Below, piece after piece: positions 1 to 7,089 of a DNA stretch of 40,780 nucleotides. The position numbers were made by a program, and so were the translations under genes. The notes beneath the pieces were generated by a model. That model had not been told where the DNA came from and did no database searches. It worked only from the letters and a program-made list of their open reading frames with translations. The stretch comes from Nitrospirota bacterium (GTDB lineage: Bacteria; Nitrospirota_A; Leptospirillia; Leptospirillales; Leptospirillaceae), in contig JAKBTR010000076.1 in NCBI GenBank assembly GCA_021844275.1, forward strand, positions 1-40,780. Direction: 5' to 3'. Position 1 is the stretch's first letter, and every line of letters starts with the position of its first letter.

Positions 1-363
1 ATCGCAAAAAACAGGAAAGACGTTTCGGCCGATCTGGAAAACAGGGATCTGGCGAGGGATAAAAAATCCGTCGAGGCTCTCGAGGCGAAAATTTCCGGAT
101 ATCGTCATTCACTCGTCGTTGACCGGAACAAGTTTCGGGAGGTTCTGGAACAGGCCGATGATGGAAACGCCACAAGCACAAAACTCAAAGCGGCGATCAA
201 GAGCCTGAGAGCAAAACTGTCGAGCGCCGTGAAATCTCTCCGGGGCGCACGCACGGATCTCCGGAAAGACATGTCCCATCGTACATTGACGGCCTCCAGC
301 TCTTCATCGGTCCATGTTAAGGCTGGAGTTCATCCCATCGTTCATCCGGAGGACAAGAAGTAA
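1..363 (+). CDS. 3' part of secreted coiled-coil protein, paralog of next gene (partial)
   Basis: The frame is open from base 1 to TAA at 361-363, and the start lies outside the window. The visible 120 residues are highly charged and helical (Lys/Asp/Arg/Glu/Leu rich), with a conserved block KAAIKSLRAKLSSAVKSLR followed by RTDLRKDMSH, a short Ser run, and a tail ending in HPIVHPEDKK. The same block and tail occur at the end of the protein encoded at 777-2288, so the two are tandem paralogs. DNA similarity continues just past the stop, where both read GTTCTTTCCA. No catalytic motif is visible. By analogy with the next gene it is probably exported. Function unknown. Confidence 0.75.
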   Translation: MAKNRKDVSADLENRDLARDKKSVEALEAKISGYRHSLVVDRNKFREVLEQADDGNATSTKLKAAIKSLRAKLSSAVKSLRGARTDLRKDMSHRTLTASSSSSVHVKAGVHPIVHPEDKK

Positions 364-391
364 CCGGTTCTTTCCATCCTTAAATCTTGAT

Positions 392-417
392 TGCGGGGAG
401 GGGCTTCTCTCCCCGCA
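392..417 (+). terminator. Hairpin terminator after the partial paralog
   Basis: A perfect 9-bp stem TGCGGGGAG / CTCCCCGCA encloses an 8-nt loop, starting about 30 bases after the stop. It is followed by a T/C-rich stretch rather than a clean T-run. The equivalent hairpin after the second paralog, at 2304-2335, has a better T-run. Confidence 0.6.
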
Positions 418-498
418 TCTTCGTCTGATTTCTTCATCCGGACCTGTTCCGGATCCCGCCTGGGACATCCTTAATCCCGCACCTTCTGCACCGAGAGC

Positions 499-570
499 TT
501 TAATATAAAACATATAAATATTTTTTTAAAAAAATAAATATTTATTTTAAAAATAAATTCATTATTCTAT
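499..570. promoter_or_regulatory. AT-rich palindromic tract upstream of the Ser-rich gene
   Basis: This is the most AT-rich stretch in the window. It holds two adjacent palindromes: 519-536 (seven T then seven A flanked by TA on each side, perfect) and 540-558 (ATTTATTTT, one A, AAAATAAAT). The rest of the 364-776 gap has no recognisable gene. Such a tract upstream of a surface-protein gene could be a curved upstream promoter element or a nucleoid-protein site, but this is inference. A weak extended -10-like TATATAC lies near 630. Confidence 0.4.
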
Positions 571-776
571 GAGTATGGATCTTGTTTTTGGTGATAATGA
601 TCAATTTTACTATTGATGACTATTACAGATATATACGATTTGTGTGTTGTAGAGTGTGATCACGCTGGAAACGGCGTACGGAGGATCTGGAAACTTAAAG
701 AGTCGGTCAACGGGGTTGATCAGGCTTTTCCAGATCAAAATCCTTATCACCTATTCAATTCAAAGGAGAAAGCGTG

Positions 777-2288
777 ATGCATAAGGAACCCAGGAAATCC
801 ATTTCCATGGCTATCGGGACGACAGGAATGGCGACCGTTCTGGTAGGTCTTCTTGTTTCCGGAAATGCTTTTGCGGCCTCGACGGGATCGTCTTCCGGCA
901 CAACCGTTGCGACACCCACCGTCGGAAGCTCTTCCTCGACAGGGTCCTCTTCGTCTGCTTCGAGTAAACCCTCGAGCAGCTCCGGAAGCTCCTCTTCATC
1001 GACAAGCACAAAAACCTCCAGCAGTGCATCCGTCAAATCCATGAAGACCGACATGCTGGCGGACAAGAAAGACATCACGCTTGACAGGAAAATATCCACT
1101 CATTTGCAAGTCGATATTCTGCGAAACAGATTGGCTCTTCAGCGCGCGATCGGCAAAGCGGACAAGATGCGCGACAACCTGAAGAAACTTGAAGCCGATT
1201 TGAAATCGAACATGAAAGACAAAGATGACCACAGCGCGGATATTACCGCCGACAAGAAAACCATCAGCACGATCAAGGCCGATCTGAAGAAAGAAATGGC
1301 ATCCATGAAGTCCATGCGAGCCGAGATCAAGAAGGATGTGACTGAAAGAGGTGCTTTAATCAAAGATATTGCGAAAAATATCAAGGAATACAAATCGGAC
1401 CAGGCATCATTGAAGAAACTGGTTTCTTCGGCAAAACCCACCACCACCAGCTCGACGACAACGTCTCCTTCGTCTTCGACAACCACCACGGCGTCGAAGA
1501 GCCCGTCGACTTCGTCCACGAAGACGGCGAGCAGCACTTCCGGCAAGACGTCGACATCCGCAACGGATTCCGATGTCGCATCCAGCACTCCGAGCAAAAC
1601 ATCGACATCTGCATCCGGCAGTACTGACGTTGCAGCTGTTTCTTCGACAAAATCCAGCACCACCAGCTCGACGGCAACATCCCCGTCGTCTTCAACCACC
1701 ACCACGGCGTCGAAGAGTCCGTCGACTTCGTCCACGAAGACGGCGAGCAGCACTCCGAGCAAATCGTCGACATCCGCAACCGATTCCGATGTCGCGACCA
1801 GCACTCCATCAACATCCACGAAGACGGCAAGCAGCACTTCCGGCAAAACTGCGACGACTTCAACCGATTCGGATTCGGATGTCGCATCCACCTCACCATC
1901 AAGCTCCAAGACGAGCAAGACTGCCACTTCGGCCTCTGCCGACATCGCGAAGGACAAGAAAACGGTTCATCTTCTCGTTGCTGAAATCGCAAAAGACCGC
2001 AAGTCTCTTCGGGCGGACCGCAATTCGACGATGGAGAGCCTGGAAAGCTCCGAAGACGCCAAAGTTTCCAAACCAAGCGCCTCTCTGAAATCGACGATCA
2101 AGACCCTGAGATCGAAACTTTCCAGTGCCGTGAAATCCCTTCGGACGGCGCGTCTGGATCTCCGGAAGGATATGTCCCACCATGTTCCGGCTTCTTCCTC
2201 TGTTCACGGCGCCGCAGCATCCTCCTCTGCAAAAGCGGGGTCCCACCCCATTGTTCATCCGGTGGTTCATCCGGTGGACAAGAGGTAA
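777..2288 (+). CDS. Secreted Ser/Thr-rich coiled-coil protein with His-Pro C-terminal tail
   Basis: An ATG at 777 has AAAGGAG at 762-768 with 8-base spacing, and a GTG at 774 is an alternative start. The 503-residue product starts with a Sec-type signal peptide (charged N-terminus, hydrophobic residues about 12-30, cleavage likely after AFA at 33). Then follow a Ser/Gly-rich linker, a charged helical segment (about 85-220), a low-complexity Ser/Thr/Ala region with near-identical repeats (about 221-385), a second charged helical segment ending in SKLSSAVKSLRTARLDLRKDM, and a tail with repeated HPxVHP. It is a tandem paralog of the gene ending at 363. Composition suggests an extended surface or matrix protein. 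No known domain is recognised and function is unknown. The strong terminator behind it suggests its own transcript. Confidence 0.8.
   Translation: MHKEPRKSISMAIGTTGMATVLVGLLVSGNAFAASTGSSSGTTVATPTVGSSSSTGSSSSASSKPSSSSGSSSSSTSTKTSSSASVKSMKTDMLADKKDITLDRKISTHLQVDILRNRLALQRAIGKADKMRDNLKKLEADLKSNMKDKDDHSADITADKKTISTIKADLKKEMASMKSMRAEIKKDVTERGALIKDIAKNIKEYKSDQASLKKLVSSAKPTTTSSTTTSPSSSTTTTASKSPSTSSTKTASSTSGKTSTSATDSDVASSTPSKTSTSASGSTDVAAVSSTKSSTTSSTATSPSSSTTTTASKSPSTSSTKTASSTPSKSSTSATDSDVATSTPSTSTKTASSTSGKTATTSTDSDSDVASTSPSSSKTSKTATSASADIAKDKKTVHLLVAEIAKDRKSLRADRNSTMESLESSEDAKVSKPSASLKSTIKTLRSKLSSAVKSLRTARLDLRKDMSHHVPASSSVHGAAASSSAKAGSHPIVHPVVHPVDKR
1442..1790 (+). repeat. Direct repeat with 216-bp offset inside the Ser/Thr-rich coding region
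   Basis: The segment starting near 1442 (CACCAGCTCGACG at 1445) recurs near 1658 (same string at 1661), an offset of 216 bp or exactly 72 codons. The two copies stay nearly identical for about 100 bases and then diverge gradually. Shorter echoes (GACGGCAAGCAGCACTTCCGG) recur around 1825-1845. Because the offset is a multiple of three, copy-number change would keep the frame. Confidence 0.75.
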
Positions 2289-2303
2289 CTTGTTCTTTCC
2301 AAG

Positions 2304-2335
2304 GTGTGGAGGGGTATCCCCTCCGCACTTTTCTT
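2304..2335 (+). terminator. Rho-independent terminator after the Ser/Thr-rich gene
   Basis: An 11-bp stem GTGTGGAGGGG / CCCCTCCGCAC (one G-T pair) with a 3-nt TAT loop is followed directly by TTTTCTT. It starts 15 bases after the stop codon at 2286-2288. This is a textbook intrinsic terminator and separates the Ser-rich gene from the downstream beta-barrel gene. Confidence 0.85.
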
Positions 2336-2507
2336 ATGCCTTGCTCTCGTCGCGAAGCGGAAACAGGTTCAGAGTTCCGAAATCTGTCGGGGAAGGTTCC
2401 TCGAAACCTTGCGGAGAATTGCAGGGAAGGGAAACTCCTCCTCATTTCTTGCACCGGCTATTGTTGTGATGGGGCATGAAAGAAGGAGAAGGAACGGAGA
2501 ATGCAGG

Positions 2508-3962
2508 ATGCGTTTCGGAAATCGGATAAAAATGCTTTTTCTGGGCCTGGCTTTTCTGTTTTCTCTGCCGGATTTGACCTGGGCACAGGAGCAAGACGGC
2601 GTTTCTGCCGGTCAGGTCACCGGTTCTCCGGCCGATTCTGTCAAGAAAAACGATAAAGACGCGGTCGAACAAAAAGAAATAGAAAAACTCATCCGGAAAA
2701 AACAGTATCCCCGAGCCTATAAGATCGCCCGCCAGTTCGAACAAAAACATCCGACAGATCTGAATGCCATTTATCTGTTGGCGTATATCGAAAAAAAAGT
2801 CCACTTTTTAAGAAAAGCGTTGAAAACGGTTCAAAAGGGACTGAAGATCGATCCCCAAAATGTCGACCTGGCGATTCTGGAGGCGGAAATCCTGATCGAG
2901 CAGGGGCGTATGGAAAATGCCCGGGCGATTTTGAATCACTTCAAGCAAAGCCATCCAAAAAACAAAATCATTCGGCAGGATCTGCTCAAAACGTATTTTC
3001 CCAACGGGTATCAGAACAACATTCCTGTCATGGATCAGCATCTTTATTCGCTGGGATTGATTCAGACCCCGTTTGAGGCCAATGCTTCGCTCCTCTCGGC
3101 TCTTCCCAGCTGGAATTTGAATTTTTCCGCTCTGGGTATCAATTACACGGGAGGTGCCGTCTTTCTGGGGGATGTCCAGGTGGAATCCCCCATGGCCAGC
3201 GGTCTTCGCTTCATTGCAGGACGGACAGAATACCTCGGATTCGTTTCCGGTCAGGGAAACGGGACCAACAGCTGGACCTATGCCGGACTCGACGATCGTA
3301 TCGACGACCATACGGACATTCAGGTCGACGCCGGTGACACCTCTCTCGCCAGAGCAGGCCTCTATGGCCATTTTTTTTACAATCCGGGATTCTTGACCCT
3401 GGACATCCAGGGTGTCGACAACATGATCTGGGGAGATTTCGGGCAAGCGGTCCAGATGAACGGAAGTGAGAGCGGTGTCAACGTATCCGCCAGTCTCCAG
3501 CTGACGAAACGGCTGTCGTTGGGAGCCAACTACTGGTATTACGACTATCTTCTTCAAAACGGCACTTTGCCGTACGGAAGCCTTCACAATACCTTCGGCT
3601 ACATGGATTACCAATTGACGGAGGACCCGGAGCTGGACATTCTGGCGGGATACGATGACTGGACTGTTATGGCCGACTCGCCCGCCGTCGCCGCTCTTGT
3701 CCCGGAGATCATGCGGCAGCAATACGTGCTTTTGGCGCTGAACATGACCAAACAGTACGAAAATGGGTTGATGTTGAATGGACAATTCGGAGGGTATGAT
3801 GACTTTTACAACCGCATCGCTTCGTTCGAGGGATCCCTCGGAATCCGTTATCCCGTTTCCCTGCACTGGTCTTTTTACGGGAATGCCGTCTACTTTAACG
3901 AGTCCACCGTCTACTCCGGGCCATCCGAAGAACTGATGATCGGGATCAACTTTCTGTTTTGA
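2508..3962 (+). CDS. TPR and outer-membrane beta-barrel protein
   Basis: The frame is open from 2304, but the ATG at 2508 gives a clear signal peptide (MRFGNRIKMLFLGLAFLFSL, cleavage near TWAQ) and has GGAG about 8 bases upstream, so it is chosen (484 aa). Residues about 50-165 are Lys/Ala/Leu-rich helical repeats of TPR type. The rest alternates polar and aromatic residues, is rich in Gly/Tyr/Asn, and ends in the terminal-Phe pattern INFLF of outer-membrane barrels. The architecture recalls TPR-plus-barrel exopolysaccharide exporters (PgaA/BcsC/YaiO-like), but no specific family can be claimed. It is followed after 14 bases by a lipoprotein gene and probably co-transcribed with it. A role in outer-membrane export or surface assembly is inference. 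Confidence 0.75.
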   Translation: MRFGNRIKMLFLGLAFLFSLPDLTWAQEQDGVSAGQVTGSPADSVKKNDKDAVEQKEIEKLIRKKQYPRAYKIARQFEQKHPTDLNAIYLLAYIEKKVHFLRKALKTVQKGLKIDPQNVDLAILEAEILIEQGRMENARAILNHFKQSHPKNKIIRQDLLKTYFPNGYQNNIPVMDQHLYSLGLIQTPFEANASLLSALPSWNLNFSALGINYTGGAVFLGDVQVESPMASGLRFIAGRTEYLGFVSGQGNGTNSWTYAGLDDRIDDHTDIQVDAGDTSLARAGLYGHFFYNPGFLTLDIQGVDNMIWGDFGQAVQMNGSESGVNVSASLQLTKRLSLGANYWYYDYLLQNGTLPYGSLHNTFGYMDYQLTEDPELDILAGYDDWTVMADSPAVAALVPEIMRQQYVLLALNMTKQYENGLMLNGQFGGYDDFYNRIASFEGSLGIRYPVSLHWSFYGNAVYFNESTVYSGPSEELMIGINFLF

Positions 3963-3976
3963 GAAAGGATTCATAT

Positions 3977-4534
3977 ATGTTTCAGAACACGGCGTGGTTC
4001 AGCAGGACAATCTGTCTGCTCATTCTTGTATCGGCTCTTCTTTCGGGAGGATGTGCCACTTCCCGCTACCGGTCTTCCGAACCTCTTGATCACATGTCTG
4101 TGTTGCTCCTTCCTTTCAAGAACCTGACTTCGACGCCGGAAGCCGGTAAAACCATTTCCGCCCTGTTCGTGTCATCCATTACGGTCAATCATGCCATGTA
4201 TCTGGCTTCTGCAAGCCCGGGCACATCGAAGGACATTGCGAAAATGGCGGAGAGCGGAACTCTTCCGAACAGCGTTCTGGAATCTCTGGCCCGTGAACAC
4301 ATCGATGCGGTCCTCTTCGGCAACGTGACCGAGTACGAGTACCGGTCAGGACTGTCGACCGAACCTGTCGTCGGATTTACCTGGAAGATGCTTTCCACCA
4401 AATCGGGACGGACGCTCTGGACCGGTGCGGTCAGCAAGGTCGACTCCTGTTTTTGGGTCTGTCACGACACACTTGCCGAATTCGGCAAGGAACTTGTCGA
4501 TGAGGAAGTGGAAAAACGCATGGCAGAGGACTGA
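3977..4534 (+). CDS. Small outer-membrane-type lipoprotein
   Basis: The ATG at 3977 is preceded by GAAAGGA at 3962-3968 with good spacing. An in-frame TTG at 3959 overlaps the upstream stop and is less likely. The 185-residue protein has a lipoprotein signal with lipobox LLSGGC, then VLLLPFKNLTSTPEAGK, a pattern seen in small periplasmic lipoproteins of the CsgG/LptE/DUF799-like kind, where PFKN begins the first strand. It lies 14 bases after the beta-barrel gene, suggesting the two products work together at the outer membrane. The exact family is not recognised. Confidence 0.75.
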   Translation: MFQNTAWFSRTICLLILVSALLSGGCATSRYRSSEPLDHMSVLLLPFKNLTSTPEAGKTISALFVSSITVNHAMYLASASPGTSKDIAKMAESGTLPNSVLESLAREHIDAVLFGNVTEYEYRSGLSTEPVVGFTWKMLSTKSGRTLWTGAVSKVDSCFWVCHDTLAEFGKELVDEEVEKRMAED

Positions 4535-4600
4535 TTCTCGCTGGAAATCGATGATCTCCGGCCGGGGCTGTTGCCTCTCCGATCCGGGTCTCAAAAGGAT

Positions 4601-4634
4601 GGGTCTGGCCCCTTTCTCTCCAGGGGTGAGACCC
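4601..4634. repeat. Two-part inverted repeat downstream of the lipoprotein gene
   Basis: GGGTCT then CCCCT is mirrored by AGGGG then AGACCC, with GG/TG internal mismatches and an 8-nt loop. No T-run follows, so it is at best a weak or Rho-assisted terminator. The rest of the 4535-5057 gap holds one promoter candidate and no convincing gene. Open frames there have no start signal and no recognisable composition. Confidence 0.4.
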
Positions 4635-4810
4635 GTTCTGGACGAATTTCGAAGAAGATCTTCGGGTCTGTCAAAACACATCGACAGGTTTTTCACCTTC
4701 GCAGATTCCCCATCGGGAAAACGGTCCATGCAAAAATCCGGACGGACCTGATCGAGGGAGCCTTGCTTCGCGGTCGGTCCTCCGTTCTCTCCTGTGACGA
4801 AATTTCGACT

Positions 4811-4839
4811 TTGCCAACCTCCTCAAAATGGCCTACATT
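4811..4839 (+). promoter_or_regulatory. Candidate sigma70 promoter for the glk cluster
   Basis: TTGCCA at 4811-4816 (5/6 to TTGACA), a 17-bp spacer, and TACATT at 4834-4839 (4/6 to TATAAT). It lies about 220 bases upstream of the glk start with no other gene between, and would give a long leader. Prediction by eye only. Confidence 0.35.
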
Positions 4840-5057
4840 GAAAAGAGCAGGTCAATCTGGCTTCCGGGTCCCGGCGGATGACGAAGAGACCGCAGGCAAC
4901 CCCGAGAGGGCTCCGTTCAGGACACAGCTCGCCGGAGCCAGTGTTTTGCTGTCCGGGGGGATTGTCGGAACATGTCTTTCCGCATTCTTGACCTGGTCCG
5001 GGAATTCACTCGGGCCCGACGGTCCTTTCGGAAATGTGCTGACAGAGGAGAGCGGGA

Positions 5058-6119
5058 ATGGTCGATGGCTGGATTCTGGCCGGAGATATTGGCGGGACGA
5101 AGACGGCGCTGGGACTTTTTTCCCCGGATAACCTTGAGAAATCGATCGCCGCCCGAAACCTCCCCTCGGCAAATGTGTCCGAACGTTATCCGAGTCACGA
5201 GTTTTCCGGCCTGACGCCCATTGTCGAGACCTTTCTGAAAAAGAACCGTTCCGTTCTTGGGGATCTTCCGGTTCTGGCGACATTCGGTGTCGCGGGACCT
5301 GTTCTGGGAAATCGTTGCGAAACAACCAACCTTCCGTGGGTCATCGAAGGCGATGTTCTTGAAAAAGATTTCTCCTGGAAGCCGGGAACGGCCCATCTCG
5401 TCAACGATCTGGTCGCCATGGGGTGGGGGATCAATGTGGTGCGGGAAGCCGGAGGAATTCACTGGCTCCGGCAAGGGTCGGCCGACGGAGGGGGGAACGC
5501 TGTCCTGATTGCCCCGGGAACAGGTCTGGGAGAAGCCCTTCTGGAAGAAACCCGGGGGACGCTTCGTCCGTGGCCTTCCGAAGGCGGGCATTCGGATTGG
5601 GCTCCGGTGAACCCTGAACAGGTGAAACTCCTGGAATATCTCTGGACGCGCTTCGATCATGCGAGTTCCGAACGTCTTCTGTCCGGTCCGGGCCTGATCA
5701 ATATCTACCGCTTTGTCTGCCTGGAAGGTCCGCGTCCCAATCTTCTGGACAGGGCCCTTCCCGAAGAACATCTTCCCGAACACATTACCCAGTCGGCGCT
5801 GGACGGAACCGACGCTTGCGCCCGGACGGCCCTCCGGTTGTTTTCCGAGATCCTCGCCCAGGAGGCGGGGAACATGGCGCTGAAGGCCCTTGCCACCGGA
5901 GGAGTATTCCTGGGAGGAGGAATTCCGGTCAAGATTCTGCCTTTTCTGACGGAGCCTTCCTTTCTGGAACATATGGCCGAGAAGGGACGATACCGTCCGT
6001 TTCTTGAACAGGTTCCGGTCGGTGTGCTTGTCCGGGAGGAGACCCCTCTGCTGGGAGCGGCCTATGAAGCTCTTCTGCGGTTGAAAAATAAAGCGGAACA
6101 CGCTTCGGGAATATCTTGA
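5058..6119 (+). CDS. glk: Glucokinase
   Basis: Phosphorylates glucose with ATP to glucose-6-phosphate in the cytoplasm. The 353-residue product begins with the phosphate-binding motif LAGDIGGTKTALGLF (residues about 7-21) and carries the Glk-family features VNDLVAMGWG, APGTGLGEA, EGGHSDWAP and LLSGPGLINIYR. Length fits the bacterial Glk family rather than ROK kinases. The ATG at 5058 follows GAGGAGAGCGGGA. It heads a same-strand run of pentose-phosphate genes, feeding glucose-6-phosphate to Zwf encoded at the end of the run. Confidence 0.92.
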   Translation: MVDGWILAGDIGGTKTALGLFSPDNLEKSIAARNLPSANVSERYPSHEFSGLTPIVETFLKKNRSVLGDLPVLATFGVAGPVLGNRCETTNLPWVIEGDVLEKDFSWKPGTAHLVNDLVAMGWGINVVREAGGIHWLRQGSADGGGNAVLIAPGTGLGEALLEETRGTLRPWPSEGGHSDWAPVNPEQVKLLEYLWTRFDHASSERLLSGPGLINIYRFVCLEGPRPNLLDRALPEEHLPEHITQSALDGTDACARTALRLFSEILAQEAGNMALKALATGGVFLGGGIPVKILPFLTEPSFLEHMAEKGRYRPFLEQVPVGVLVREETPLLGAAYEALLRLKNKAEHASGIS

Positions 6120-6122
6120 AAA

Positions 6123-6141
6123 TTGCCCGCCAATCGGGCAA
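6123..6141 (+). other. Intercistronic hairpin after glk
   Basis: A perfect 7-bp stem TTGCCCG / CGGGCAA with loop CCAAT starts 3 bases after the glk stop. No T-run follows, so it more likely stabilises the 3' end of the message or partly attenuates than terminates. The remaining bases to the pgl start at 6225 hold only its ribosome binding site. Confidence 0.45.
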
Positions 6142-6224
6142 AGATGAAGAGTGTTGCAGGGATGGTTTCCGGAGTCGCCGTGTTTTCCGCGTTCGCGCAT
6201 TGTTTTCCGGTGGGAGGTTGAACG

Positions 6225-7058
6225 ATGGTGTCCCGTACCGAAGAACATTTGAATCCCGTTCTTCCCCGTCTCCGTGTGTTTCCGGACGAAGCCACGCTGG
6301 CCCGGGAAGGGGCGGCTGTCTTTGTCGAGAGCATCCGGGAGAAGATCATGTCGCAGGGACACGCTTCGGTGATTCTGGCCGGAGGCGGTTCTCCCCGGCT
6401 CCTCTATGAGGAGGCCGGGAAACGCTTTTCCGAATGGCCAAAGCCCCTCCGGGAAAAACTGTTCTTTGTGCCCGGAGACGAGCGGATGGTCCGTCCTGAC
6501 GATCCCCGGAGCAACAGTCGCATGATCCATGAAACACTGCTCGCCCGCGGAGGATTCCCCGAAACGGCCTTCGAGCGGATGCGGGGAGAGACGGCGTCTC
6601 CGGAAGGGGAAGCTCTCCGTTACGAACGGGCGCTTCTCGACCGGTTCAAGACGACCGGTCTTCATGTTCCCGCTTTTGACTGGGCTTTCCTTGGTGTGGG
6701 TGAAGACGGGCATACGGCCAGCCTTTTTCCGGGGTCGGATCCGTCGGGCGAACATCGCCACCTTGTCCTGCCCGTTCCTCCGGAAGGGGACCGTCTCGGC
6801 AGGATCACGCTCGGCTACCGGTTGCTGGCTCATGCCCAGCATCTCATTTTCATTGCTCCGGGAACGAGGAAGAAGGGAATTCTCCGGGAGATCCTGGTCG
6901 ATATGAAAAATTGTCCGGTTCAGGAACTTTTGACACTGTCCCTTGAAAACGGTCATTATCCCGAGTTCTGGATCGACCGGGACGCAGAAGACCCTTCGTT
7001 TTCCCGTCTCATGATCGGAACGCCGGTCCCCGCCGATTCCGGGGGATCAAGCCGATAA
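6225..7058 (+). CDS. pgl: 6-phosphogluconolactonase
   Basis: Hydrolyses 6-phosphogluconolactone to 6-phosphogluconate, the second step of the oxidative pentose phosphate pathway. The 277-residue product shows the NagB/Pgl-family motifs VILAGGGSPRLLYE, FVPGDERMV, DPRSNSRMI and the family-defining GVGEDGHTASLFPGS (residues about 157-171), whose His is the expected catalytic base. GGGAGGT lies just upstream of the ATG. It sits between glk and tkt, on the path from glucose-6-phosphate to pentoses. Confidence 0.92.
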   Translation: MVSRTEEHLNPVLPRLRVFPDEATLAREGAAVFVESIREKIMSQGHASVILAGGGSPRLLYEEAGKRFSEWPKPLREKLFFVPGDERMVRPDDPRSNSRMIHETLLARGGFPETAFERMRGETASPEGEALRYERALLDRFKTTGLHVPAFDWAFLGVGEDGHTASLFPGSDPSGEHRHLVLPVPPEGDRLGRITLGYRLLAHAQHLIFIAPGTRKKGILREILVDMKNCPVQELLTLSLENGHYPEFWIDRDAEDPSFSRLMIGTPVPADSGGSSR

Positions 7059-7089
7059 AGGCCGGTCAACCAATGCCAAGGAGATTTTC

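Noticed and set aside
1442..1860. Possible CRISPR-like repeat array
   Set aside because: The repeats are a coding Ser/Thr repeat with 216-bp offset, not short repeats with unique spacers.
1139..1957. Long minus-strand frame in the Ser/Thr repeat region, rich in Val/Asp/Glu
   Set aside because: It is the complement of a repetitive Ser/Thr coding region; its composition mirrors the repeat and there is no start signal.
4571..5131. 186-codon plus frame ahead of glk
   Set aside because: It overlaps the glk start in another frame, lacks a ribosome site and recognisable sequence; the region is treated as leader and promoter.
4917..6956. 679-codon minus-strand open frame across glk and pgl
   Set aside because: It is antisense to two well-recognised genes, has Arg/Gly/Ser-rich composition typical of a GC-rich shadow frame, and has no ribosome site.
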